This document shows, piece after piece, positions 16,562 to 25,378 of a DNA stretch of 64,000 nucleotides. The translations under genes and the position numbers were made by a program. This stretch comes from Rhizobium sophorae (GTDB lineage: Bacteria > Pseudomonadota > Alphaproteobacteria > Rhizobiales > Rhizobiaceae), in the NCBI RefSeq assembly GCF_013087515.1, contig NZ_JABFCN010000034.1, positions 1-64,000 on the forward strand, given 5' to 3'. The number at the start of each line of letters is the position of its first letter. Position 1 is the stretch's first letter. Under the pieces are notes generated by a model. That model saw only the letters and a program-made list of their open reading frames with translations. It made no database searches and was not told where the DNA came from.

Positions 16562-17444
16562 CTCGACGAGCGGAAAGCAGTGATTTGATGCGTTCAATTT
16601 TCTTAAGGCCGCTCTTATCCAGCGCGGCTCTCTGGAAGGCTTCCCGGACGAACGCCCACATCAGCATGATCAAAAACAAAACCGCAGCCACGCCGATTGC
16701 TTTCGCAAGACTGCCTTTTGCCAAAGGTTCATCCGGGCGAGTGGGCGCCTGTAGTATGTCCGAAGCCGACACGCTTCCTTTCAAAGACGTCTCTGTGGCT
16801 AAAATGGCTTGATTGAATTTTTCTAGTGCATCTGCAATGGCAACCACAGCCTGCCCCGAGACCTCGGTAGCCGGATTTTCCTGAACTGGGATAGAGCCGC
16901 TCAATCGCTCCAGCAATTTTTGCAGGGTCTGCTGAAGGTTGGTTTGCGATAGCAACTTTGTCTTAAGTTCTTCCTGTCTGTCTGGCGACGGCCTTGATGC
17001 AGCCAGGAGCTGTGCTAAAATTGATGATAATGCCTGTTCTGCATGAGCGGGGGTGTCGGCGATATACTGCAGGCGGTATATGTCCGTTCCTGAAATATTG
17101 ACAACCCTCAAAGATTTTCTGAACTTCTCTCTCGCTTGATATTGTTTGTCGTATTGCGCCAAGAGCCACTGATTGGTCTTGACTGCGTCGTCGAGAAAGC
17201 TGGCTGACTGGAGCAGCAAGGTCCTTTCGATAGGCATGCGAACCAAAGCTTCGGATTCAAAACGCGCGGGCAGCAGGAAAAAAAAGGCCAATACGATGGA
17301 AAAACCTAACAGCGGAATCGCAATCATAACGCGAATTGATTTCGCGACAATGAGGACGACATCTAGCACATCTACGCCATTGCCGGGATTGCTGCTACTG
17401 TCAACGGTGTCCGTTCTTGTAGTGTTCAAGCTTGCAAACTCCAT
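16542..17444 (-). CDS. Wzz-like chain-length determinant domain protein
   Basis: About 300 residues from the ATG giving MEFASLNTTR (a longer frame from 17513 has a non-conserved start). Layout is that of a polysaccharide co-polymerase: short cytoplasmic N-terminus, transmembrane helix around 38-59, a large periplasmic part with predicted helices and coiled coil (RYQAREK, SQTNLQQTLQKLLERLSG), then a second transmembrane helix around 262-280 and a basic tail. Such proteins set glycan chain length with Wzy. No tyrosine-kinase domain is present. It is convergent with wzx. Confidence 0.75.
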   Translation of the reverse strand: MEFASLNTTRTDTVDSSSNPGNGVDVLDVVLIVAKSIRVMIAIPLLGFSIVLAFFFLLPARFESEALVRMPIERTLLLQSASFLDDAVKTNQWLLAQYDKQYQAREKFRKSLRVVNISGTDIYRLQYIADTPAHAEQALSSILAQLLAASRPSPDRQEELKTKLLSQTNLQQTLQKLLERLSGSIPVQENPATEVSGQAVVAIADALEKFNQAILATETSLKGSVSASDILQAPTRPDEPLAKGSLAKAIGVAAVLFLIMLMWAFVREAFQRAALDKSGLKKIERIKSLLSARRARSLKA

Positions 17445-17550
17445 ATAGTATGAATCGGCGTGTCTCCTGCAACGCCGTACCCTATCGCCTTCTAGTTTTA
17501 TAGGTTTCGTCAAAGTTGTCTACCCAGTTCGCCGGGCAATACTGACGGCC

Positions 17551-17676
17551 TAGCAGGCTTTGGAGACGTCGAGGGATTCAGTGCCGAGGTCAGCCAGCAT
17601 CTGCCGACGCTCAAGCCGGGCGACAGCCATAATTCCAAGGACATCCTCGACTCCACCAAGACCGCCGGCGCCTAGA
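17551..17676 (+). pseudogene. possible 3' remnant of an unrecognised gene
   Basis: A short open stretch on the plus strand ends at a TAG and reads like a protein tail (VSQHLPTLKPGDSHNSKD ... STKTAGA). There is no start codon or ribosome site, and the upstream frame is closed. It looks like the end of a gene lost by rearrangement between the wzz-like gene and lpsL. I do not recognise the family. Confidence 0.25.
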
Positions 17677-17679
17677 TGC

Positions 17680-18666
17680 TCAGTTGATATTGTGGTATTT
17701 CTTGAACCACGAAACGAACTTCGGGATGCCCTCGTTTATACTGGTCGTCGGCCTATATCCGACAGCCTCGGTTGTCTCGGTTACGTCAGCATAAGTGGCT
17801 TCGACATCGCCGGGCTGCATCGGAAGGTATTCGATATCGGCCTTCCGCCCCATTTCTTGTTCAATGATCGCAATGAAATCCATAAGATTTTCACTCCGCG
17901 TGTTGCCAATGTTGAACACCCGTGCCGGAGGCTCAGATTTTTCAGGCTCCGGAGGATTGTCCAAGCAGGCCAGAATGCCGGTGACAATGTCGTCGATAAA
18001 CGTGAAATCGCGTTTCATCAGGCCGTCGTTAAAAACTGGCAGCTTGTTACCCTCAGCAATTGCCTTTGTAAAAATAAAGAGCGCCATGTCAGGCCGACCC
18101 CACGGGCCATAGACGGTGAAAAAACGCAAACCCGTTTGCTTTAAGCCGAACAAATGACTGTAGCAGTAGCTCATCAGTTCATCCGAGCGCTTTGTCGCAG
18201 CGTAGAGCGAGATCGGGCGGTTGACGTCATGCTGGATTGAATATGGCAATTCGGGATTGCCGCCATATACGGAACTTGAGCTCGCATAGACGAGATGCTC
18301 GAAGCCCTCCGTGTGTCGGCACATTTCGAGTACGGTAATATGCCCCATGCAGTTGCTCGTGATGTAGCTGTATGGGTTCTCAAGAGAATAGCGGACTCCG
18401 GCTTGCGCGGCGAGGTGAACAACGCGCTTGAACGGTCCGTGCTCCGCCCAGACCTTTTCCATCGCTGCTTTGTTCGAGATATCACCACGGATGAATGTGA
18501 AATTCTCGAACTTCCCAAGTTCCGCTAGCCGCGCGTACTTGAGTGTTGGGTCGTAATAATCGTTGACTATATCGTAGCCGACGACAGTTTCACCTCGCTC
18601 AAGCAGACGGCACGCGGTATGAAAACCGATAAAGCCTGCGGCTCCCGTTACAAGAACCTTGCTCAT
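17680..18666 (-). CDS. lpsL: UDP-glucuronate 4-epimerase (LpsL/CapI type)
   Basis: 328 residues, extended SDR. Rossmann motif VLVTGAAGFIGFHTACRLL (4-22), then the characteristic GYDIVNDYYDPTLKYARLAEL found in CapI/LpsL epimerases, HLAAQAGVRYSLENPYSYI, and the catalytic YAATKRSDE. The enzyme converts UDP-glucuronate to UDP-galacturonate, a donor for rhizobial LPS. Its ATG overlaps the stop of the dehydrogenase gene by one base, so dehydrogenase and epimerase are coupled as consecutive steps. If the dehydrogenase makes a UDP-HexNAc uronate instead, the epimerase may act on that (TviB/TviC logic). Confidence 0.9.
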   Translation of the reverse strand: MSKVLVTGAAGFIGFHTACRLLERGETVVGYDIVNDYYDPTLKYARLAELGKFENFTFIRGDISNKAAMEKVWAEHGPFKRVVHLAAQAGVRYSLENPYSYITSNCMGHITVLEMCRHTEGFEHLVYASSSSVYGGNPELPYSIQHDVNRPISLYAATKRSDELMSYCYSHLFGLKQTGLRFFTVYGPWGRPDMALFIFTKAIAEGNKLPVFNDGLMKRDFTFIDDIVTGILACLDNPPEPEKSEPPARVFNIGNTRSENLMDFIAIIEQEMGRKADIEYLPMQPGDVEATYADVTETTEAVGYRPTTSINEGIPKFVSWFKKYHNIN

Positions 18667-19949
18667 TAGAGGCTCCAGTTCAGGCGCTTAGATGCATCGA
18701 GAGTGTCTTTGTCGAGGACAGATTTGACGTCGATGATAACACCGCCCTCGACAACCTTGGCAATGTGCGAATTGAATTCACTTACGTAGCTCTCATGTGG
18801 AACCGCGAGGATCAACCCATCCAGTTGCTTGAACTCCATGAGGGGCCGCAGCACCACATTATACTCCTCGCAAGCCTCTTCAGCTGAAGCCAACGGATCA
18901 TGTACTATGGGCTCGATGCCGAACTGGCGTAGTTCCTTGATGATATCTGGGACGCGACTATTCCTCAGATCGGGAATATTTTCCTTGAACGTCAGTCCGA
19001 AAATGCCAATCCGCGCATCATTCAGCGGACGCTTTGCGGCAACCAGCATCTTAATCATCTTCTGGGCTACGAAGGCGCCCATGCCATCGTTGATACGTCG
19101 CCCGGACAAGATGACTTGCGGATGGTATCCCAGCGATTCAGCCTTTGCGGTCAGGTAGTATGGATCAACCCCAATACAGTGTCCGCCGACAAGACCGGGG
19201 CTGAACGGAAGAAAATTCCATTTGGTACCGGCAGCAGCCAGGACCTCGCTGGTTCGAATATTCATTCGCTCGAAGATGATAGCAAGCTCATTCATGAGAG
19301 CGATGTTCAAGTCGCGCTGGGTATTTTCAATAACCTTTGCCGCTTCCGCCACCTTGATGGATGATGTTCTGTAGACACCGGCGTCAACAACGGCTTCATA
19401 TACGGCGGCAATCTCGTCCAAGCTCTCCGCCGTATCTCCCGACACCACCTTCGTGATCGTCTTGAGCGTGTGCCTTTTGTCACCTGGATTGATGCGTTCA
19501 GGCGAATAGCCCAGGTTGAAGTCCATGCCTTGGCGAAGCCCCGAGACTTCGGCAAGAATCGGACCACATATGTCCTCGGTAGCGCCCGGGAATACCGTCG
19601 ATTCGAAAACGACGATATCGCCGACCTTGAGCAACGAAGCCACCGTGCGGGACGCTGCAATGAGCGGCCTGAGATCCGGCTGACGGTTGTCATCGATAGG
19701 TGTGGGAACTGCTACGATATAAAAGTTGCACTCCTTTACATCGGCAATATCATAGGTCATCTTAAGAGATGAACTATGCAGTACCGTACTGTCGACCTCG
19801 CCGGTCACGTCCTTGCCAGATTTCAGGGCCTCAATACGGGATCTTTTGACGTCGAATCCCACCACCAAGGGAAACTTTTCCGCCAAAGCCACCGCGACCG
19901 GCAAGCCGACATATCCGAGACCGATGACAGCTATCTTTCGGGCCACCAT
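18666..19949 (-). CDS. nucleotide-sugar dehydrogenase (UDP-glucose/UDP-HexNAc 6-dehydrogenase)
   Basis: 427 residues. NAD motif AVIGLGYVGLPVAVALAEKF near the N-terminus; FESTVFPGATED in the substrate domain; catalytic cysteine in LVGGHCIGVDPYYL; FGLTFKENIPDLRNSRV in the UDP-binding domain. The enzyme oxidises C6 of a UDP-sugar to a uronic acid with two NAD. The FKENIPDLRNS and YYLTAKAE pattern is closer to WbpA/TviB (UDP-HexNAc) than to classical UDP-glucose dehydrogenases. Start chosen at the ATG for MVARKIAV, preceded by GAGGATGAC; a far longer frame from 20165 has no family support. Confidence 0.88.
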   Translation of the reverse strand: MVARKIAVIGLGYVGLPVAVALAEKFPLVVGFDVKRSRIEALKSGKDVTGEVDSTVLHSSSLKMTYDIADVKECNFYIVAVPTPIDDNRQPDLRPLIAASRTVASLLKVGDIVVFESTVFPGATEDICGPILAEVSGLRQGMDFNLGYSPERINPGDKRHTLKTITKVVSGDTAESLDEIAAVYEAVVDAGVYRTSSIKVAEAAKVIENTQRDLNIALMNELAIIFERMNIRTSEVLAAAGTKWNFLPFSPGLVGGHCIGVDPYYLTAKAESLGYHPQVILSGRRINDGMGAFVAQKMIKMLVAAKRPLNDARIGIFGLTFKENIPDLRNSRVPDIIKELRQFGIEPIVHDPLASAEEACEEYNVVLRPLMEFKQLDGLILAVPHESYVSEFNSHIAKVVEGGVIIDVKSVLDKDTLDASKRLNWSL

Positions 19950-20337
19950 GTCATCCTCATAATTCTTTGCCACCACACCTTGCATGGCACCTAAACGATA
20001 TCTTCGAAGAAAGCTAGGCTCAGAATGACGGCTGAACCGCCCCGGCTTTGCCGGAGACCTAACTCGTGAGAAGGTGGGATCTATAACAAGCAAGACGACG
20101 GATAAATTTCCCCTTGAAGTGCGTGTCCACTTGGTTCGGCTGGGACGGAACATGAAGCCGAACATCCGTCCCGCTGGGCAGCAGACCTGTTGACTGGGGC
20201 AATATCCCGCACCTTATTTCGAGGTGTGAACAGCTCGTTCGTACCCATCCTCAGGAGGTCAAGCCGGCCTCATAGAAGATGCGATCAACGCCGTCCTGAT
20301 TTGAAAAACGGCAGTGGTCGATTATCTCGCATAGTCC
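19950..20337. other. gene-free interval upstream of the UDP-sugar dehydrogenase
   Basis: No convincing gene in these 388 bases. The leftward promoter of the dehydrogenase-lpsL pair must lie here. Two structures are visible: a small ccggc-ttt-gccgg hairpin near 20041-20055 and an inverted repeat gggacgga (20142-20149) / tccgtccc (20165-20172) with a 15-base spacer, which could be an operator. Nothing else stands out. Confidence 0.5.
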
Positions 20338-21147
20338 TCACGCCGCCACCCTCCCCCGCACCTCGCTCGCAATCGCCGACATCCGCTCCGCCGCCGCGTG
20401 GCCGATCAGCATGAAAGCGTGCGTCGCACTCGACCAGTAGACGACATTCATACCTTTGCGGCTTTCGAGGTCCGCCGCCTTCGGCCCCGCGTCAGACTTG
20501 ACGATGCACAGCGCCATCGGCCCGGTTTCGGGGTCGAGATAGGCGATCTGGGCGAGCGCCTTACCATCATATTGCAGCAACAGGGCGCGTTTGAAATCGA
20601 TGCCCGGAAGCGAGACGGCTTCGGGGGAGAGTGAGAGGCCGAGCTTCTCGTCAAGACCGGCGAGCTGGGCGGCCTGGTCCTCCCTGCCAGGGACGGGGCC
20701 GGCGAGCGTTTCGGCGGTATAGAGCGAGATATAGTCGGCAACCACGGCGCGCCATTCGCTGTTTTCGTCCTTGGCCGAAAAGCCTTTGCCGATGCCGATG
20801 CCGATGACAGCGCGGTCGATGGCGATGCCGGCGATCAGCGAGGCGGCGAGCGCGCCGAGGAAGCGGCGACGAGTGGCGAATGCGGGCGCGGGGCCGGATC
20901 TTGCGCTTTGCTGCACAGGGATGACGGCGAGCATCGCCGCCAGCTTCTCGCGCGGCGCTTCCGATAGGAGCGGGGCGAAGGCTTGCTCGAAGGGCAGGTT
21001 GGCGCGCGCCAGGAATTCCAGCCGTTCGGCGGTTCTCTCGTCTTCGTTCACCATGGTTTGAATGCGCGCGGCATCTTCAGCCGTCAGTTCACCGTCGATG
21101 AAGGCGGTCAGGTCCTCGTCGGAGGGAATGGTGTGTTTCGTCGTCAT
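20338..21147 (-). CDS. anti-sigma factor (membrane-anchored, ECF partner)
   Basis: 269 residues, starting at the ATG that overlaps the sigma-factor stop (ATGA). The N-terminal part (DEDLTAFIDGELTAEDAARI) is the helical anti-sigma domain seen in FecR/RskA/ChrR-like partners, without the zinc HXXXCXXC motif. A single hydrophobic segment (FLGALAASLIAGIAIDRAVIG, about 100-120) follows an Arg-Arg-Arg stretch. The C-terminal periplasmic part is a sensor-like domain with LCIVKSDAG. It should hold the ECF sigma factor at the membrane until a signal arrives. The signal is unknown. Confidence 0.82.
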   Translation of the reverse strand: MTTKHTIPSDEDLTAFIDGELTAEDAARIQTMVNEDERTAERLEFLARANLPFEQAFAPLLSEAPREKLAAMLAVIPVQQSARSGPAPAFATRRRFLGALAASLIAGIAIDRAVIGIGIGKGFSAKDENSEWRAVVADYISLYTAETLAGPVPGREDQAAQLAGLDEKLGLSLSPEAVSLPGIDFKRALLLQYDGKALAQIAYLDPETGPMALCIVKSDAGPKAADLESRKGMNVVYWSSATHAFMLIGHAAAERMSAIASEVRGRVAA

Positions 21148-21755
21148 TGCCGTCCCCCTTCCGGTCCGGCGTCGGAGAGCTTGGCGCGGGCAGCCGCCAG
21201 CCGGCTCATCACGGTTCCGATCGGAATATCCAAAATGCACGCAACCTCGCGATAGGAAAGTCCTTCCACATAGGCGAGGAAAACCACCGTCCTTTGCGCC
21301 TCGGGCAGCGCATTCACCTGTTTCAGCACCTGACCCGCCATCACATGGGTTTCGGTGTCGTGCGCGCCGTCGAAGGTCAGCGTCTCCCCGGCATCGACGA
21401 AACCCTGGCCCTGGCGCACCCGGCGGGAGCGGATCTCGTTCAACCAGATCGAATGCAGGATCGAAAACAGCCAGCGGTCGAGCCGGGTGCCGGGGATGAA
21501 CTGATCGGCGCGCTCCAGCGCGCGAAGGCAGGTCGCCTGCACCAGGTCGTCGGCGACATCGCGCTGATGCGAGAGAACGAGACCATAACGCCAGAGCCTT
21601 GCCAGATTTTCCGTCAGGCCGCTCCTGATATCCGCTTCGCTCGCGATGGCCGCCTCCGCCGATCCTGCATTTGTCGAAACCGCCGCGTGAACGGGCGATT
21701 CCGTTCTCGCGTGACTATAGGCAGGAAAATGGGTGCGCGCGACCGACATTCTCAC
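21144..21755 (-). CDS. ECF-type RNA polymerase sigma factor
   Basis: 203 residues. Region 2 spans about 45-115 (RDVADDLVQATCLRALE and LDRWLFSILHSIWLNEIR) and region 4 about 135-190 (LPEAQRTVVFLAYVEGLSYREVA ... IPIGTVMSRLAAARAKL). The first 40 residues are variable, so the true start may be downstream of the ATG used. It overlaps the anti-sigma gene by 4 bp and follows the TPR gene by 42 bp, suggesting one unit. Sequence GAAAATGGA occurs upstream of both this gene and the TPR gene and might be part of its own promoter. Confidence 0.92.
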   Translation of the reverse strand: MRMSVARTHFPAYSHARTESPVHAAVSTNAGSAEAAIASEADIRSGLTENLARLWRYGLVLSHQRDVADDLVQATCLRALERADQFIPGTRLDRWLFSILHSIWLNEIRSRRVRQGQGFVDAGETLTFDGAHDTETHVMAGQVLKQVNALPEAQRTVVFLAYVEGLSYREVACILDIPIGTVMSRLAAARAKLSDAGPEGGRQ

Positions 21756-21797
21756 ATCCCTTTCGTGCTTCCATTTTCCCGCCCCATGGCCTGCTGA

Positions 21798-22334
21798 TCA
21801 GATCTTCGAGGGGTTGAGGATTGCGGCGTTCAGATCCTGATATTCCTCGCAAGTCGTGCCGCAGATCGCCTTGATTGACTTCAGCTGGTCCTTGGCGAGA
21901 TCGAGCCGGCCCTTGATGACATAGGCTTCGCCGAGATATTCGCGGACCTTGGCATATTGCGGGTCCATCTTTACCGACTGCAGATAATAGGAGATGCCCT
22001 CGTCGGTGCGGCCGAGCTTGCGGGTGGCGTAACCGCGATAGTTCAGCACCTCGGCGGTGTTCTGGTCCTTGACCGTGTCGAGCATGGCAAGCGCCTCTTC
22101 ATAGCGGCCGGCCTTGGCCAGCGAATAGGCGTAGTCGGCACGGTTCTCATCGGAGACGTTGGCGCTCTGCTGCTTGACGCATTTCTTGGTCTTCTGGTCG
22201 TAGATCTCGCCCTTCTTGCAGGTGGGCGTGGTGCTGCTGTCATCGCCGATCGCAAAGACCGGGCCGGAGAGAACTGAAGCGGCGAGGCAGCCGCCGAGAA
22301 GGATGGAAGCGATACGGATTGTCGTGATCGTCAT
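21798..22334 (-). CDS. secreted TPR-repeat protein
   Basis: 178 residues from the ATG preceded by GAGGAG. A signal peptide (RIASILLGGCLAASVLSGPVFA, cleavage after AFA/VFA near 28) targets it to the periplasm. Two cysteines and a KKGEIYDQKTKKCVK segment follow, then tetratricopeptide repeats (ADYAYSLAKAGRYEEAL, VLNYRGYATRKLGRTDEGI, AKVREYLGEAYVIKGRLDLA). TPR domains bind other proteins. It is probably in the ECF sigma regulon by position. Similar small TPR proteins are common in Rhizobiales with unknown partner. Confidence 0.8.
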   Translation of the reverse strand: MTITTIRIASILLGGCLAASVLSGPVFAIGDDSSTTPTCKKGEIYDQKTKKCVKQQSANVSDENRADYAYSLAKAGRYEEALAMLDTVKDQNTAEVLNYRGYATRKLGRTDEGISYYLQSVKMDPQYAKVREYLGEAYVIKGRLDLAKDQLKSIKAICGTTCEEYQDLNAAILNPSKI

Positions 22335-22501
22335 GGGGAAACTCCTCAAAGGTGACGTTGCGAGGAGAGAACACCGCTGCATCTGGCTTTATTCGCCGGC
22401 GTCTCCATTTTCTTCATCACTGCTTCGTGAAGCAGACGAGGTCGAATAAATCATCGGCACCGCGTGTTTTTCGTTCCGCCGGGAACGACAAGGAGAATTC
22501 T

Positions 22502-23554
22502 GTGACCGATACCGTGAAACTCGTCAGCCTCGCCGTCGCCGCACCCGAACATATCATTTTCCAAAAACAGGCGGTCGAAGCCTCGGCCCGATTGTTTGCC
22601 GACCGCTTCGAGGATTTCCGCCATCTTGCCCGCGTCTTCGATAGCGCCGGCATCGACAAGCGCCATGCGGCGCGGCCGCTTGCCTGGTTCGACGAGCCCC
22701 ATGGCTGGCAGGACCGGATGCAGGCCTTTGCAGAGGTGGCGGGCGGGCTTTTCGTCGAGGCCGCCAGCTCCGCCCTTCGCCAGGCAGGGCTTGAGGCCGG
22801 CGATGTCGACTGTGTCGTGACTGTCTCCTCCACCGGTTTTACAACACCGAGCCTTGATGCGCAGCTTAGCCGCAGGATGGGTTTCAGACCCGACATCGAA
22901 CGCGTTCCGGTCTTCGGGCTTGGCTGTGCCGCCGGCGTGTCGGGCTTTGCGATCGCCTCGCGGCTGGCGAGAAACCGGCCGGGGACTGTTGTGCTTTTCG
23001 TCTCGATCGAGCTTTGCACGCTGGCCTTCCGGCTGGACGAACTGACACGGCCGAACATCATCGCGACGGCGCTTTTCGGCGACGGCGCTGCTGCCTGCGT
23101 GCTGCGATCAGGCGAAGACGGGCTGGCGGAAGTGGAATCGACCGGCGAGCATCTTTTTCCCGACACGCTCGACATCATGGGCTGGAAGATCGATGACGGC
23201 GGCTTCGGCATCGTGCTAGCGCAATCGCTGCCGCCCTTTGCCGAAAAGGAGCTCGGCCCGGCCGTGACGGCCATTCTGGCGCGCAACGGGCTGAGGGTGG
23301 AGGATATCGGCCGTTTCATCTGCCATCCCGGCGGCATGAAGGTGCTGGCCGCAATGGAGAGCGCGCTGTCGTTGGTGCCGGGCACGCTCGATCACGAGCG
23401 CGCGGTGCTTGCCGAATACGGCAACATGTCGTCGCCGACCATTCTGTTCGTGCTGGAGCGGGCAATCCGCGCCGGATTGCCGGAGCGCTCTGCGATGATC
23501 GCCATGGGGCCGGGCTTTTCGGCCAGCTGCGTGACGCTCAGGAGGATCGCATGA
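22502..23554 (+). CDS. type III polyketide synthase (chalcone/stilbene synthase family)
   Basis: 350 residues, starting at the GTG with AAGGAG 7 bp upstream. The thiolase-fold enzyme extends an acyl-CoA starter with malonyl-CoA. The catalytic triad is visible: Cys142 (VFGLGCAAG), His275 (FICHPGG) and Asn308 (EYGNMSSPT). Bacterial homologues such as BpsA of Bacillus make alkylpyrones or alkylresorcinols from fatty acyl starters. The next gene, overlapping by 4 bp, is an ICMT-like methyltransferase as in the bpsA-bpsB pair, which supports an O-methylated alkylpyrone-type membrane lipid. It is divergent from the ECF sigma unit. Confidence 0.92.
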   Translation: MTDTVKLVSLAVAAPEHIIFQKQAVEASARLFADRFEDFRHLARVFDSAGIDKRHAARPLAWFDEPHGWQDRMQAFAEVAGGLFVEAASSALRQAGLEAGDVDCVVTVSSTGFTTPSLDAQLSRRMGFRPDIERVPVFGLGCAAGVSGFAIASRLARNRPGTVVLFVSIELCTLAFRLDELTRPNIIATALFGDGAAACVLRSGEDGLAEVESTGEHLFPDTLDIMGWKIDDGGFGIVLAQSLPPFAEKELGPAVTAILARNGLRVEDIGRFICHPGGMKVLAAMESALSLVPGTLDHERAVLAEYGNMSSPTILFVLERAIRAGLPERSAMIAMGPGFSASCVTLRRIA

Positions 23555-24054
23555 TGTGGCCGTCGATCGCGCTTCTGGCCTTCGTGACGCTGCAGCGGCT
23601 GGGGGAGCTGGTGCTTGCCCGGCGCAACACGGCGGCGCTGCTTGCCAGTGGCGCCAAAGAGGTGGCACCCGAGCATTATCCCGTCATGGTGGCGCTGCAT
23701 GCCGGCTGGATCATCGGCCTTTGGCTGCTTGCCTCCGGCAGGCCGATCGCGCTCTTCTGGTTTCTGGTGTTCATGGGGCTGCAGGTGCTGCGGCTCTGGG
23801 TGCTGGCGACGCTGAAAGGCCGCTGGACGACGCGTATCATCATCCTGCCAGGTGCGCCGCTCGTCAGATCGGGGCCTTATCGCTTCCTCCGGCATCCGAA
23901 CTATACAATCGTCGTCGGCGAGATCGCCGCCCTTCCCCTCGCCTTCGGCCTGCCGCTTTACGCGATCGTCTTTTCCCTTCTCAACGCGCTTGTCCTCTAT
24001 GTCCGCGTAAAGGCCGAAAATGCCGCACTGAAAAGCGCAATGATTTTGAAATGA
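23551..24054 (+). CDS. isoprenylcysteine carboxyl methyltransferase family protein (BpsB/YpbQ-like)
   Basis: 167 residues with four to five hydrophobic helices and the ICMT C-terminal block GPYRFLRHPNYTIVVGEI, which binds S-adenosylmethionine in membrane methyltransferases. It begins with RLGELVLARRN, the shared N-terminal motif of YpbQ-type proteins. In Bacillus the equivalent enzyme methylates polyketides made by the preceding type III synthase; the 4-bp overlap here argues for the same role. Confidence 0.88.
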   Translation: MMWPSIALLAFVTLQRLGELVLARRNTAALLASGAKEVAPEHYPVMVALHAGWIIGLWLLASGRPIALFWFLVFMGLQVLRLWVLATLKGRWTTRIIILPGAPLVRSGPYRFLRHPNYTIVVGEIAALPLAFGLPLYAIVFSLLNALVLYVRVKAENAALKSAMILK

Positions 24055-24118
24055 AGGCGATTTTCCGTTTGCGTCGCGGTATCGGCACGGGCATTTTCAC
24101 CCCGATAGACAAAGCGGA

Positions 24119-25378
24119 ATGCAAGCGGAAATGACGAAGAACGCAATCGTGCTCGGCGCCGGCATCGTCGGGGTTTCCACGGCCATCCATCTTCAGCGGC
24201 GCGGCCGGCAGGTGGCGCTGATCGACCGCAAGGATCCGGGCAACGAAACCTCCTTCGGCAATGCCGGCCTGATCCAGCGCGAAGGTGTCGCGCCTTACGG
24301 CTTTCCTCAGCAACTCGGGCTTTTGCTGCGTTATGCTGTGAATAACCGCATCGACGCGCATTATCACCTGCGGACGCTGCCGAGCCAGATCGCTTTTCTC
24401 GCCCGCTACTGGTGGAACTCCAATGCCCGGCGTCACGCGATCATCACCCGGGCCTATGCGCCGCTGATCGAAAATTCGATTGTCGAACACAAAGATCTGA
24501 TCGAGGCGTCGCAGGCCGAAGAGCTGATCCGCAAGGACGGCTGGATGAAGCTTTTCCGCACTGAAGCCAAACGCGACGCCGCTCTTGCCGAGGCAGCACT
24601 TTGGCAGAGCGAATTCGGGGTGGAGTATGACAGCCTGGCTCCGGCCGATATCGCCCGCATGGAACCTTATATGACCGGCGATTTCGCCGGCGGTATCCGC
24701 TGGCGCGATCCCTGGTCGGTGCTCGACCCGCATGCGCTGACTTCGGCCTATCGCCGCTATTTCGAGAGCCTCGGCGGCAAGTTCGTCACGGGTGATGCCG
24801 CCTCGCTCGGTCCATCCGGCTCCGGCTGGAAGATCATGACTGGGGAAGGACCGCTCGAAGCCGAGGATACAGTGATGGCACTCGGCCCTTGGGCGGCCGT
24901 TGCGACGCGCCGGCTTGGCTATTCCTTCCCACTCGGCGTCAAGCGCGGCTATCACATGCATTATGCCGCCGAGGGCAATGCCGTGCTCAACAACTGGACG
25001 CTCGATGCCGAACGCGGCTATCTCCTGGCGCCGATGAACCGCGGCATCCGCCTGACGACAGGAGCGGAGTTTGCAACGCTCGACGCGCCGAAGACGCCGG
25101 TCCAGCTCGACCGCGCCGAAGCCGTGGCGCGCACCATCTTCCCGCTCGGAGGCAGGCTCGATCCCGAACCCTGGATGGGCGCGCGCCCATGCACGCCAGA
25201 CATGATGCCGATCATCGGCAAGGCGCCGCGCCATCTGGGCCTGTGGTTCGCCTTCGGCCATGCCCATCACGGTCTGACACTCGGGCCGGTGACCGGCCGC
25301 GTGCTTGCCGAACTCATCACCGGCGAGACGCCGTTCATCGATATCGCGGCCTATTCGCCGCAGCGTTTCAAGCCGTAA
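24119..25378 (+). CDS. FAD-dependent D-amino-acid dehydrogenase-like oxidoreductase
   Basis: 419 residues of the DAO family. The FAD-binding GAGIVGVSTAIHLQRRGRQVALIDRKDPG is at the N-terminus, DHFGNAGLIQ-type glycine motif follows as TSFGNAGLIQ, and the C-terminus has GARPCTPDMMPIIGKAP and FGHAHHGLTLGPVTGR, as in DadA. Such enzymes oxidise D-amino acids or glycine derivatives and pass electrons to the membrane chain. A second in-frame ATG four codons in (24131) is an alternative start. The 3' end overlaps the convergent gluconokinase by 11 bp. Substrate not predicted. Confidence 0.87.
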   Translation: MQAEMTKNAIVLGAGIVGVSTAIHLQRRGRQVALIDRKDPGNETSFGNAGLIQREGVAPYGFPQQLGLLLRYAVNNRIDAHYHLRTLPSQIAFLARYWWNSNARRHAIITRAYAPLIENSIVEHKDLIEASQAEELIRKDGWMKLFRTEAKRDAALAEAALWQSEFGVEYDSLAPADIARMEPYMTGDFAGGIRWRDPWSVLDPHALTSAYRRYFESLGGKFVTGDAASLGPSGSGWKIMTGEGPLEAEDTVMALGPWAAVATRRLGYSFPLGVKRGYHMHYAAEGNAVLNNWTLDAERGYLLAPMNRGIRLTTGAEFATLDAPKTPVQLDRAEAVARTIFPLGGRLDPEPWMGARPCTPDMMPIIGKAPRHLGLWFAFGHAHHGLTLGPVTGRVLAELITGETPFIDIAAYSPQRFKP

